The position numbers and the translations under genes were made by a program. From Bacteroides sp. (GTDB lineage Bacteria; Bacteroidota; Bacteroidia; Bacteroidales; Muribaculaceae): a DNA stretch of 41,998 nt. The notes beneath the pieces were generated by a model. The model did no database searches and was not told the DNA's origin. It saw nothing but the letters and a program-made list of their open reading frames with translations. Where the stretch lies: assembly GCA_014801585.1 (NCBI GenBank), contig JAAVDX010000026.1, forward strand, positions 1-41,998, read 5' to 3'. Below, piece after piece: positions 34,519 to 41,998 of the stretch (position 1 is its first letter; every line of letters starts with the position of its first letter).

Positions 34519-35502
34519 ATGCTTAATTTTCTTCTAAATCCGGAAATTGGAGCTTGTGCTTTCGGCGTTGCATCTTTGGAAGTTACACCCCCGGATATAA
34601 TGGAATCCTATTCCCGCTGGCTGAAGGCGGGGAATATGGCCGGAATGGATTATCTGGCCAATCATCTACCACTACGTCAGAATCCCGAACTATTGTTGCC
34701 CGGTGCAAAATCCATAATCTCTATTGCCTTTCCCTATTCACCGACTGAATGGCGTCCTCAGAGCCTCCCTGTCATCGCGTCCTATGCTTATGGAGCCGAC
34801 TATCACGACGTATTGAGAACGCGGCTTAGAAAAGCCGTAGAACGCTTAGAGAGCGTTTTCGGAGGTGAATATCGCATCTGTATTGATTCTGCACCGATTT
34901 TTGAGCGTCTATGGGCCGAAAAATGCGGAATCGGTTCAAGATCCGACAACGGACTTATCGCAATACCCGGCTATGGCACACGGGTATTTCTTTCCGAAAT
35001 CCTTTCTACGGCAGAACTGCCCGAAGAGAGGGGAGTAAAAAGGGAAATCGTTAAAAGAAACGGGGGAGAGAGACGAGAGAGAGAGAAGTACACCTCATGG
35101 GATGGATGTCTGCATTGCGGGAAATGCCGGAAGGCTTGTCCTGCAGGTGCGCTTCAACCGGATTCTACCGTTGACGCCCGCAGATGTCTCAGTTATCTGA
35201 CGATAGAACATCGAGGAGAATGGACCGTGGAAGGGGAGAGGGCAATGCAGACTCCTGCCGGACGGCATACGCTATTCGGTTGTGATATATGTCAGCAGGT
35301 CTGCCCCATGAATGCACCGCATAATACTACGATACCTCCGACTCATATCGAAGAATTTCTTCCGCGTCACGAAATAATGACTTTGACGGCCGAACAAGCA
35401 AAGGCTATGACTCAGGAGGAATTCTCACGCATATTTAAAGGATCGGCCATCAAGCGTACCAAACTTGCGGGCTTCCTGCGCAATGCCAATAATCTAAAAT
35501 AG
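34519..35502 (+). CDS. queG: Epoxyqueuosine reductase QueG
   Basis: QueG is a cobalamin-dependent iron-sulfur enzyme that reduces epoxyqueuosine to queuosine in tRNA. The 327-residue protein has the conserved CIDSAPIFERLWAEKCGIG segment, with Asp123 as the probable catalytic acid, and two ferredoxin-like [4Fe-4S] motifs: CLHCGKCRKACP (Cys197, 200, 203, 207) and CDICQQVCPMN (Cys255, 258, 262), with Cys223 in between as a likely further ligand. An Arg/Lys/Glu-rich stretch (about 170-192) just before the first cluster motif looks like a lineage-specific insertion. It is the last gene of this plus-strand run. Its cofactor, cobalamin, is also the ligand of the riboswitch later in the window. Confidence 0.94.
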   Translation: MLNFLLNPEIGACAFGVASLEVTPPDIMESYSRWLKAGNMAGMDYLANHLPLRQNPELLLPGAKSIISIAFPYSPTEWRPQSLPVIASYAYGADYHDVLRTRLRKAVERLESVFGGEYRICIDSAPIFERLWAEKCGIGSRSDNGLIAIPGYGTRVFLSEILSTAELPEERGVKREIVKRNGGERREREKYTSWDGCLHCGKCRKACPAGALQPDSTVDARRCLSYLTIEHRGEWTVEGERAMQTPAGRHTLFGCDICQQVCPMNAPHNTTIPPTHIEEFLPRHEIMTLTAEQAKAMTQEEFSRIFKGSAIKRTKLAGFLRNANNLK

Positions 35503-36089
35503 CAGGTTACACAAATTCTCTCATGGGCCGTAAACAAAAAATCCTCGCATTTCTGCGAAGATTTCTAATAATTCGGTAATGTGGATAATGTGTGTGTTTG
35601 AAATCTCTTTTACGAGCTGATTTATTAATCGTCGTAATAGTGTGCACAGGAATTAATATATGCACGCAACCATTTTTCAATAAAGTGCATCATAATCTTC
35701 AAATTTTAGCGAAGTCTTCTTCAGCAAAGCATCCCATTATACCCTATGGGATTTAAATGCGCTCTCTGACTGAAGTCTTCAGTGAATAGATATTTATAGT
35801 TCCGAGGGAATTTTCAACTCAATGGCGAAGAAATAACGAATGAGAAATATCTCTGCCACACCGCCTCTCCAGGTCGGCTCATCCTCGGGATGTTTGGAAT
35901 TACAACGCAAAATTAACAAAAAATGTTTTAAAAAACTATGTTTTACAACATATTTTTAATTCTAAATTTAAGATATTATCTATTTATAGCTCTTCTATAA
36001 TCATATATAATATTAAATATCAATAGATTAAATAAATTTAGAAAAATTTATCATTTTTTCAATTCAGAGGATGGTCGGAACACAAGATC
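35503..36089. other. Long AT-rich spacer between convergent queG and DUF3108 gene
   Basis: No credible gene is present in about 590 bases. Elements seen are a perfect consensus DnaA-box sequence TGTGGATAA (35580-35588), a hairpin ATCCCAT/ATGGGAT (35731-35752), two copies of GAAGTCTTC (35711-35719 and 35772-35780), and a very AT-rich final 150 bases with a small ATGTT/AACAT hairpin (35938-35951) that could help end transcription of the DUF3108 gene. Nothing here is conclusive. Confidence 0.4.
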
Positions 36090-36836
36090 TCACACAAGAT
36101 ATACTCTTACTGACCCGACGGGAAGCTTGCCTATCAATTGGAGCGGTATATGTGTATCCGCCGACAGCCACGCCTCGATATTGTCACTCGATTTTTTACG
36201 CCCGTCAGTAGTGAAACTGAAAGATATCTTTATTGCATCGCGATAAGAACCATTGCGGAGCTTAAGTTTCTCCGTGCCGACGTAGCGGATCGTAAGCGAC
36301 TCAACTTTCGAACCGGAGAAGATATTTGTAGAGATTGTTTTTCTCTGAGCAAGTGCCTTATAATCAAGCGTACGGAGGAAATAGAACACACTCAGCATAT
36401 CGTAGGCCTCTCCGGAAGCGGAGAGCGTCTTTTGGGTTACATTTTTTTGCCCTTTCTTATCAATCTTAGTCCGAGTCACACCTCCGCTTACCTTCCCTCC
36501 GCTTCGAGAATAGTGGATGTCATCTCGCCGGTAGTCACCTCCCTCATGCGAAATCTTTGAATAGGAGAGTGGTAGAAAATTACTTTTGGATACATCGCAA
36601 AGCAACGTATCGCGCACCTTAAAAACTCTGTCGGCCCAAGGTTTAGTCTTTGCCGTCAGCATGAGACGATAATTCTGACCTTTTCCGCGAAGTGAGAGAG
36701 TTGCATCGGCCGCATCCTTATGTACAAGCCCCCATTTATAACTGACTACGTAATGCAGCGTCTCATCGGCAAATCCGACACCTTGGCTGATCAAAGGGAG
36801 CATCAAAAGCAGCAGAAACGTAAATATCTTATTCAT
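36090..36836 (-). CDS. DUF3108 domain protein, exported
   Basis: The product has 248 residues and a clear signal peptide (MNKIFTFLLLLMLPLISQG, cleavage near 20-24), so it is probably periplasmic. The mature part starts with LHYVVSYKWGLVHKDAADATLSL and contains repeated beta-strand segments (YSKISHEGGDYRRDDIHYS, then SVFYFLRTLDYKALAQ) typical of DUF3108, a family of beta-rich envelope proteins without an established function. No catalytic residues can be named. It is a solo minus-strand gene between queG and the acidic plus-strand gene. The start at 36836 fits the signal peptide exactly. Confidence 0.85.
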   Translation of the reverse strand: MNKIFTFLLLLMLPLISQGVGFADETLHYVVSYKWGLVHKDAADATLSLRGKGQNYRLMLTAKTKPWADRVFKVRDTLLCDVSKSNFLPLSYSKISHEGGDYRRDDIHYSRSGGKVSGGVTRTKIDKKGQKNVTQKTLSASGEAYDMLSVFYFLRTLDYKALAQRKTISTNIFSGSKVESLTIRYVGTEKLKLRNGSYRDAIKISFSFTTDGRKKSSDNIEAWLSADTHIPLQLIGKLPVGSVRVYLV

Positions 36837-37040
36837 TGCAATTCAACTTAAGTTATAAAAAATAGTGGAAGAAACCGAGCCGTTAATAGAAAGCAGATTT
36901 CCTCATACCTACTATAAAGACAATCCGCAGATGAAAAAGTTAAAACACAAAGTTTCAGAAGATAAAAAGAATATTGTTGACCCGACTACTGAACAATCGG
37001 GGCGATTTCCGCGTATAAAAGAGAAAAATACAGAATCATT

Positions 37041-37469
37041 ATGGATAACACAGATCTCTTTGGCAGAGCCAAACAAGACCTCTATGAGGATATGCAGTCT
37101 CGCGGAATAGGAGCCATTCTATGGGATAATTCGACTGCCGGCTTCGATTACATTCCGGAAATCAATCTGGCCGATGACGACGCCGAGATGCCGGACACTT
37201 CGCGCATTATGGGTCTTTATGCCTATGACGGCACTCTTTATCTGATTGAAGAGGATAAAGCCCACGTCAACCTTGACGATCTCTATAACCCCGACACGGA
37301 AGTAAAACCAAGCGTGGTCACCCTATCTCCTGATAGTGCTGATAAACTTTTAGGCAATCCTTCCGAGAAACAGGGATTCACTACCGATGGATCGCTTGAA
37401 GAATGGCTCGCAATCGCCGACTGCTATTATCAGGCTCTTAACGAGGAGAATGAGGAGACCGCTGAGTAA
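37041..37469 (+). CDS. Hypothetical acidic protein
   Basis: I do not recognise this 142-residue protein. It is very acidic, especially in DDDAEMPD and the C-terminus (LNEENEETAE), has no membrane segment or signal peptide, and is probably cytoplasmic. The codon use looks like that of neighbouring real genes, and it is followed by a good terminator hairpin (37514-37547), both of which support a true gene. An ATG-led start with MDNTDLFGRAKQDLYEDMQ is most natural. It is flanked by DUF3108 (divergent) and the TPR lipoprotein (convergent), which gives no functional hint. Confidence 0.7.
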   Translation: MDNTDLFGRAKQDLYEDMQSRGIGAILWDNSTAGFDYIPEINLADDDAEMPDTSRIMGLYAYDGTLYLIEEDKAHVNLDDLYNPDTEVKPSVVTLSPDSADKLLGNPSEKQGFTTDGSLEEWLAIADCYYQALNEENEETAE

Positions 37470-37513
37470 TCGGATTCAGGCTAAAAACCTTTAATATAAA
37501 AGATATATAGACA

Positions 37514-37547
37514 AAGGCTCGGACGTCATAGCTGACATCCGAGCCTT
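37514..37547 (-). terminator. Terminator hairpin between convergent genes
   Basis: Two 15-base arms (37514-37528 and 37533-37547, around the loop TAGC) pair along their whole length. The one mismatch is C-A as plus-strand RNA but U-G as minus-strand RNA. It therefore best suits the minus-strand lipoprotein transcript, but could serve both convergent genes. Confidence 0.7.
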
Positions 37548-37598
37548 ATATCATATCCCTACATATCCGGGATGAATCTGATTACAAAAGCGGGGGGG

Positions 37599-39293
37599 TT
37601 AGATAGAGGAAAGGTTATAGCCTGCGAACTCAAGATCTTTCTGGGCACGGGAGCGGAGTGAAGGATCGAGTTTTACGGCCTGACGCAGATTGCTCATGAC
37701 CATATTCTCATTGTGAGTGCGAGCTCCGAGGATAGCAGTCAGATAGTAAGTAGTAGCGTCGGGGGTGGGGATAGAAGCCAATGTATTGCGGGCTGCATTG
37801 TAATCCTTAGCAAGAATCTGGGCAAGAGCCGCATTGTTGGTCTTGGCATCGCCGAAGGCCGTCTGAGCCTTTCCGACTTCGCCCTGAGTAAGATAATATA
37901 CTCCGAGCGCGTCAGCATTCTCTGCCAGACCGGCAGCCGCACCAAGGTGCTCATTGGCTGAACGATAATCCTTATTTACCATCGAGATAAGACCCTTATT
38001 CATCTCGACCTCCTTAGCCTGCGGATTCATGCGTGCTGCACGATCGAAACTTGAAGCGGCGGCTGAATAATTACCGGCTACGTATTGAGTCACACCGATA
38101 TTGTTGACAGCGCGATAATCGTTAGGATAAAGTTCGGCCGCTTTCTGATAGATGGCCTGCTTGCGAGTGTTGTCATCGGTCAGAGTAGCTACGTAAAGAA
38201 TCTCATCTACGGAGAGCTTCTGAGGATCAGTATTATAAAGATTGATCAATTCTTCATCCGACTTACCGATGACGTTGATCGTAGCCATCACTCGGGAGTA
38301 ACGAAGCTGGGGAAGAATCTGGTCGGCAAGTTCGTTGAATACAGCCGAGATATTACGGATTTCACGTTCACGTTCCTCCGGATCCTTATAGAGGGAAAGC
38401 ACACTGAGGATAAGATCCTTATCCTGGATATTGCTCTTTTCTACGAGACTGCGGAAACCTTCCCAGTCTTCAGGAGTAAAAGAAGAGGTCAGTTCGCCAA
38501 ACTCTGTAATCTTATCCTTCTTCATCTGCGCCTCTACGTAGTTCTGAGTGTTCTGCTCACGCTTTTCAGCGAGTTGAGTATTGAAAGCGAGGGTGCCCTC
38601 AGGAGAAGCGTAAGAATTGATAGTGACACCGGCGATCTCCATATTGGGAGCCTTATTAGCTTCCATTAGTTTTTTATTGAGATCGATATAGTCGGTCTTG
38701 GAAGTTTCGGAAGCGCGGACGTTGGCCTGATTCACGAGGAAGTGGATATCGGCGCTGTATTGCTCAGAGATCACACGCTGGAAACCATCCTTAGCCACAG
38801 CGGGAGCAACCGTAGCGGGAGAAGCGAGAGTAGAGGTAGCGATTACACCCGATCCGACTTTCACACGGGGCAGAGTATAGACCTTACCATTCTGATCCAC
38901 AGTAAAGTCAAGATAAAGGTCGGACTTGGCCATCTCGGGCTGATAGGGGAAATCGAAAGGAATATTCACCTGGCCACCCTTGGCATAACTTACGATCTGG
39001 CCGTTATCGCGTACGTTCTCGCCCTGGAATACTACGGGAGTTGTAGAGACCTCACCTACACCGGCCCCTTCATTCCACTGAATAACAGGGGTAGCGGATA
39101 CCTTGGCGTTTTTCACCATAAACTTAGCCGGGAGGTTGGCATATACAGTGCCCGGGACCTCCTGACCGACGGACTCCATCGGAGACGGACGCATAGAGAA
39201 ATAATCACTCTGGAAATTCCCCAGTTTCTTAGAGCAACCACCGGCTACAACCGCCAGTCCGCCGAGAGAGAGGAACAGAATACTCTTATTCAT
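37599..39293 (-). CDS. TPR-repeat lipoprotein with OmpA-like middle domain
   Basis: I chose the ATG at 39293, giving 564 residues, because the protein then begins with a lipoprotein signal (MNKSILFLSLGGLAVVAGGC, lipidated Cys20). An upstream in-frame ATG at 39395 would add 34 residues that break this signal. The mature N-terminal part is beta-rich (about 40-190). The middle (about 190-265) resembles the OmpA-like fold of Bacteroidetes envelope proteins, with INSYASPEGTLAFNTQLAEK. The C-terminal half is built of TPR-like helices (YPNDYRAVNNIGVTQYVAG, then YSAAASSFDRAARMNP). It is likely anchored in the outer membrane facing the periplasm, possibly contacting peptidoglycan. The function is unknown. 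Confidence 0.85.
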   Translation of the reverse strand: MNKSILFLSLGGLAVVAGGCSKKLGNFQSDYFSMRPSPMESVGQEVPGTVYANLPAKFMVKNAKVSATPVIQWNEGAGVGEVSTTPVVFQGENVRDNGQIVSYAKGGQVNIPFDFPYQPEMAKSDLYLDFTVDQNGKVYTLPRVKVGSGVIATSTLASPATVAPAVAKDGFQRVISEQYSADIHFLVNQANVRASETSKTDYIDLNKKLMEANKAPNMEIAGVTINSYASPEGTLAFNTQLAEKREQNTQNYVEAQMKKDKITEFGELTSSFTPEDWEGFRSLVEKSNIQDKDLILSVLSLYKDPEEREREIRNISAVFNELADQILPQLRYSRVMATINVIGKSDEELINLYNTDPQKLSVDEILYVATLTDDNTRKQAIYQKAAELYPNDYRAVNNIGVTQYVAGNYSAAASSFDRAARMNPQAKEVEMNKGLISMVNKDYRSANEHLGAAAGLAENADALGVYYLTQGEVGKAQTAFGDAKTNNAALAQILAKDYNAARNTLASIPTPDATTYYLTAILGARTHNENMVMSNLRQAVKLDPSLRSRAQKDLEFAGYNLSSI

Positions 39294-39448
39294 AAAAAAT
39301 ATAGTTTGTAAAAATTTTAATTCCCGAAGAAGGGTCCCAAAAATCCATAGAGAGGTGAGAAATCCTCCCCCAAAAAAACGTATTTCGACCCTCAAAAAGG
39401 TGAAAAAACGATTTTCGATGTAAAATTACGAAAAAAAATCGAGAAAAA

Positions 39449-39480
39449 TTTGCACAAACCAAAAAAACGTATTAACTTTG
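39449..39480 (+). promoter_or_regulatory. Promoter of tRNA-Lys
   Basis: TTTG (39449-39452), a 20-base spacer and TAACTTTG (39473-39480) form a full Bacteroidota consensus promoter. Transcription would begin near 39487, about 35 bases before the tRNA. Confidence 0.8.
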
Positions 39481-39521
39481 CACTCGCAAAAGGGAAACAA
39501 CCCCGCAGCAAACCAACGAAT

Positions 39522-39594
39522 GACTCCGTAGCTCAGTTGGTAGAGCAAATGACTCTTAATCATTGGGTCGTGAGTTCGAGCCTCACCGGGGTCA
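39522..39594 (+). tRNA. tRNA-Lys (anticodon CTT)
   Basis: The cloverleaf is complete: acceptor GACTCCG/CGGGGTC (one U-G pair), D-stem GCTC/GAGC, anticodon stem AATGA/TCATT with loop CTCTTAA (anticodon CTT), and T-arm GTGAG-TTCGAGC-CTCAC, with discriminator A. CCA is not encoded. A consensus promoter precedes it and a terminator follows directly. Confidence 0.97.
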
Positions 39595-39598
39595 CTGA

Positions 39599-39629
39599 AA
39601 GCTGAAATCGAAAGGTTTCAGCTTTTTTT
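39599..39629 (+). terminator. Intrinsic terminator of tRNA-Lys
   Basis: AGCTGAAA and TTTCAGCT pair perfectly around a short loop and are followed by seven T residues. It starts five bases after the tRNA. Confidence 0.85.
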
Positions 39630-39640
39630 GTATACCCCGT

Positions 39641-39702
39641 GCAAATGACTCACATGGTCTTTCTTGGCATTGGGTCGTGAGTTCGAGCCTCACCGGGGGC
39701 AC
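39641..39702 (+). pseudogene. Degenerate partial second copy of tRNA-Lys
   Basis: GCAAATGACT (39641-39650) repeats tRNA-Lys 39545-39554. The segment at 39668-39702 repeats the 3' part of the tRNA (39561 onward), including the whole T-arm, with one T-to-G change next to the end. Between them the anticodon loop region is replaced by 17 unrelated bases, and the acceptor 5' arm and D-arm are missing. It cannot fold as a tRNA. It could be the relic of a tandem tRNA duplication or an attachment-site remnant of an integrated element. Confidence 0.75.
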
Positions 39703-39727
39703 TTAACAAAACGGCAGAATGCCGCAG

Positions 39728-39760
39728 ATCGCTGAAACTATCTTAGTTTCAGCGATTTTT
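39728..39760 (+). terminator. Terminator behind the tRNA-Lys relic
   Basis: ATCGCTGAAAC (39728-39738) and GTTTCAGCGAT (39745-39755) are perfect complements around a six-base loop and are followed by five T residues. The stem shares GCTGAAA/TTTCAGC with the terminator of the intact tRNA. Confidence 0.8.
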
Positions 39761-39816
39761 GTTATCCCCCTATCCGACAGAATTGTGAATATTTTGAGGT
39801 TGCCGGGTGTGCAATT

Positions 39817-39852
39817 CGTGAACAGGCTCTGCCGTGAACAATTTTGTTCACG
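39817..39852. repeat. Three CGTGAACA motifs, operator-like
   Basis: CGTGAACA occurs at 39817-39824 and 39833-39840 in direct orientation, and its complement TGTTCACG at 39845-39852, giving a perfect 8-bp inverted repeat with a four-base loop. It lies about 150 bases before the receptor promoter. A regulator binding site or small hairpin is possible. Confidence 0.35.
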
Positions 39853-40004
39853 ATATCCATTCGCCAAACGTAACTTTTTAATTTTCTGCATTTTTCTGTG
39901 ATTATCCGTTTCCAAAGTGGGACTTTCAAGAGCTTCAGCAGGTTCAAAAATGATTATATTTAAGTAACCGAGTCAACGAAAATGAAAGCCCAAAATCAAA
40001 GATA

Positions 40005-40036
40005 TTTGGAAGATAGGAATCTTTTTTGTAATTTTG
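40005..40036 (+). promoter_or_regulatory. Promoter of the cobalamin-riboswitch/receptor unit
   Basis: TTTG (40005-40008), 20 bases, then TAATTTTG (40029-40036), an exact consensus promoter. Transcription would start near 40043, directly before the riboswitch. Confidence 0.8.
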
Positions 40037-40044
40037 CTGGCGCA

Positions 40045-40230
40045 ATTGGTTGCTCTGTCGTCCAAGAGTGGAGGCGTTAAGGAGCATCAAAAGGGAATCC
40101 GGTGAGAATCCGGGACAGTACCCGCTGCTGTGAGTCCTATACCAAAGTCTATTGCACTATGTCATTGAGACTATTTAGTCTTGAGAAGGCGTGATAGATT
40201 GGGATGAGTCAGAAGACCTGCCATTGCCGT
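40045..40230 (+). promoter_or_regulatory. Cobalamin (B12) riboswitch
   Basis: The characteristic core is visible: AAAGGGAATCCGGTGAGAAT, then CCGGGACAGTACCCGCTGCTGTGA, and the late GAGTCAGAAGACCTGCC block. These match the B12-box and flanking conserved segments of the cobalamin riboswitch. ACCTGCC (40216-40222) can pair with GGCAGGT (40258-40264) further down, offering an alternative fold. A strong terminator follows before the receptor ATG, so control is probably by premature termination when cobalamin is bound. Ends are approximate. Confidence 0.93.
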
Positions 40231-40325
40231 AAACATGAATGTGCCTACGGGACTATGGGCAGGTTGTTGATTCTTTAAGCGGATTCAAAGTAATTTCTAT
40301 ACTCGTTTAGAGGTTAATCCATACT

Positions 40326-40370
40326 CCCGTCTGTGTACATTCTGTTAGTACGCAGACGGGAAATTTTTTT
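40326..40370 (+). terminator. Terminator in the receptor leader (riboswitch expression platform)
   Basis: A 13-bp stem (40326-40338 with 40348-40360, one U-G pair, nine-base loop) is followed by AAA and seven T residues. It lies 27 bases before the receptor start, as expected for a riboswitch that stops transcription. Confidence 0.85.
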
Positions 40371-40397
40371 CTGAGTATTAACCTTCAAACTTAAAGT

Positions 40398-41998
40398 ATG
40401 AAATATCTATTGCTTTCAATAGCAATACTTAGCTTAATCCCTTTAGAGGCTTTAGCCGATACTCCACTTGACACGCTTTCCAGACAATTGGATGAGGTCG
40501 TGGTAACCGCGCGAAAATCTAATGAAGATATTATACCGGCACAGACACTGTCGGGTGAAGAACTGCATAGATTAAACAGCAACAGTGTTGCTGATGCCTT
40601 GCGTTATTTTTCGGGTGTGCAAGTAAAAGATTATGGTGGAGTTGGCGGAATCAAAACCGTCAATATTCGGTCTATGGGCACAAACCATACGGGTGTTGTT
40701 TATGATGGAGTGGAACTCGGAAATGCACAGAACGGTCAAATAGATTTAGGTCAGTTTTCCCTTGATAATATTGAAGCATTATCACTCTACAATGGTCAAA
40801 AAAGCGAAATATTGCAACCGGCCAAAGATTTCGGGTCTGCCGGTAGCATATATATGAGAACCCGGACTCCTGAATTCAATGATGGAGAAAAGTACCATGC
40901 AAGAGTCACAGTTCGTACCGGCTCCTTCGATTTATTAAATCCTTCTGCTCTTATTGAACTGAAACTTAGCGAGAGAATTTCTACGTCTTTAAGTGCAGAG
41001 TGGATTAATTCAAGCGGTAAATATAAATTCCGTTATCGTAGAGTTAATCCCGCGGGAGAACTTGCATATGATACTACTGCGGTTAGACAGAACGGGGATA
41101 TAAATGCCACCCGAATTGAGTTGAACACTCATGGCACCTTAAACTCCGGTTCCTGGAATTTCAAAGTTTATAATTATAATTCAGAGCGAGGTGTACCAGG
41201 AGCTATTGTTAATAACGTATGGCGAAGAGGGGAACGTATATGGGATACCAACTCCTTTGCACAGGGGCGTTATACAGGATATTTCGGGAAGTTCACAACG
41301 CTGAATAATATCAAGTATGCGTTTTATCGAACACACTACGTCAATAATGATGACAAACAAGTAAAGATTGACAATCTGTATAAACAGAAGGAAATTTATT
41401 TTTCATCAGCCAATGAGTATACCATAAATGATTTCTGTAGGATCTCGGGAAGTTATGATTTTATGTGGAATAATCTTGATGCTGACGTTTACGGTTTCGT
41501 GAAACCTGACCGTATTTCCCAGTACTTATCCGTTGCAACAGCATTGGATTTTAACCGGGTAAAGTTGCAGGCAAGTGCTCTGGGAACATTTATTCACGAT
41601 AGAATAAAAGGTCAAGAGGCGCCAAAAGATAAACATATATTCACTCCCGCTATCTTTGTTAATGGTTATCCTTTGAGGAATAAAGATTTATCCATCAGGG
41701 CATTTTATAAGCAGTCTTTCAGAATGCCGACGTTTAATGATTTGTACTATGCCGACATGGGAAACTCAAAGCTTTCTCCTGAACGCGTCACGCAATATAA
41801 TCTCGGACTTCTATATGATCATCAGTCATCATCGTTCATCTCATCAGCTCGCGTGAGTGCCGATGTATATTATAATCGTGTCAAAGACAAGATTGTCGCA
41901 TATCCAAAAGGACAGCAGTTTCGCTGGACTATGCTCAATCTCGGGCTCGTTGATATACGTGGCATTGATCTTACAGGATTGCTGACGATTAACCCGTA
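40398..41998 (+). CDS. btuB: BtuB-like TonB-dependent cobalamin receptor, C-terminus cut by window edge
   Basis: This is an outer-membrane TonB-dependent receptor, most likely for cobalamin or related corrinoids, judged from the riboswitch directly upstream. From the ATG at 40398, 533 codons are open to the right edge. A signal peptide (about 1-20, MKYLLLSIAILSLIPLEALA) is followed by the TonB box DEVVVTARK (32-40), a plug domain (about 45-150; VADALRYFSGVQVKDYGGVG and VNIRSMGTNHTGVVYDGVEL), and the start of the beta-barrel, with SFRMPTFNDLYYADMGNSKL typical of these receptors. The missing part should be the last barrel strands. The DNA is more AT-rich than the dcw region, which may mean later acquisition. 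Confidence 0.93.
   Translation, partial: MKYLLLSIAILSLIPLEALADTPLDTLSRQLDEVVVTARKSNEDIIPAQTLSGEELHRLNSNSVADALRYFSGVQVKDYGGVGGIKTVNIRSMGTNHTGVVYDGVELGNAQNGQIDLGQFSLDNIEALSLYNGQKSEILQPAKDFGSAGSIYMRTRTPEFNDGEKYHARVTVRTGSFDLLNPSALIELKLSERISTSLSAEWINSSGKYKFRYRRVNPAGELAYDTTAVRQNGDINATRIELNTHGTLNSGSWNFKVYNYNSERGVPGAIVNNVWRRGERIWDTNSFAQGRYTGYFGKFTTLNNIKYAFYRTHYVNNDDKQVKIDNLYKQKEIYFSSANEYTINDFCRISGSYDFMWNNLDADVYGFVKPDRISQYLSVATALDFNRVKLQASALGTFIHDRIKGQEAPKDKHIFTPAIFVNGYPLRNKDLSIRAFYKQSFRMPTFNDLYYADMGNSKLSPERVTQYNLGLLYDHQSSSFISSARVSADVYYNRVKDKIVAYPKGQQFRWTMLNLGLVDIRGIDLTGLLTINP

Noticed and set aside
36865..37110. 81-codon plus-strand open frame upstream of the acidic protein
   Set aside because: It starts from a non-ATG codon, overlaps the better-supported gene at 37041 in another frame, and has no recognisable features.
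39703..39915. Minus-strand 70-codon frame downstream of the tRNA relic
   Set aside because: It runs through the terminator hairpin and spacer, and shows no protein features.
1..41998. A novel multi-gene system such as defence, secretion or mobile element
   Set aside because: All larger genes are recognised housekeeping or single unknown genes; there is no cluster of unknown genes with shared architecture and no integrase or transposase.

Overview
The window looks like a chromosomal segment of a Bacteroidota bacterium, most likely order Bacteroidales. The Muribaculaceae are my best guess for the family, from overall gene content and style rather than any search. Several things support the phylum: promoters of the TTTG-N19/20-TAnnTTTG type, RuvC next to a DUF4286 protein, an RNase H with an N-terminal hybrid-binding domain, an MraY with an enlarged loop, a TonB-dependent receptor with a DEVVVTA box, and weak Shine-Dalgarno sequences. 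Coding DNA is close to half GC and intergenic DNA is AT-rich. Almost everything is core housekeeping. I found no defence locus, phage, transposon or CRISPR array.

Layout. From 1 to 12,483 all genes lie on the minus strand. In order of transcription, right to left, they are a glycosyltransferase, ybeY, mnmG, apt, uvrC, rnr, tRNA-Thr, a DUF4286 gene, ruvC and deoC (cut by the left edge). A perfect palindrome resembling a ParB site (parS) lies just past the mnmG stop. Between ruvC and deoC are a GC-rich tandem repeat array and a chain of RNA hairpins ending in a minus-strand terminator.

From 12,786 to 28,584 the plus strand carries a complete division and cell wall (dcw) cluster: rsmH-ftsL-ftsI-murE-mraY-murD-ftsW-murG-murC-ftsQ-ftsA-ftsZ. 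It makes UDP-MurNAc-tripeptide, lipid I and lipid II, and the septal synthase and FtsZ ring that use them. mraZ, which usually opens this cluster, is absent. From 28,660 to 35,502 follow an RlmL-like rRNA methyltransferase with an unusual Arg/Gly/Asp-rich repeat tail, a divergent purD, an unknown membrane protein, pdxB, an RNase H gene and queG.

From 35,503 on, the region is less dense: a long AT-rich spacer, a DUF3108 protein (minus), an acidic unknown protein (plus), and a TPR lipoprotein with an OmpA-like middle (minus). Next come tRNA-Lys(CTT) with its terminator, and a broken second copy of the tRNA followed by a similar terminator. The right edge holds a cobalamin riboswitch, an intrinsic terminator, and a BtuB-like TonB-dependent receptor cut by the window end.

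The observations most worth follow-up are the strand-specific RNA hairpin chain between ruvC and deoC, the parS-like site, the repeat tail on the methyltransferase, the degenerate tRNA-Lys copy, and the aberrant PurD.
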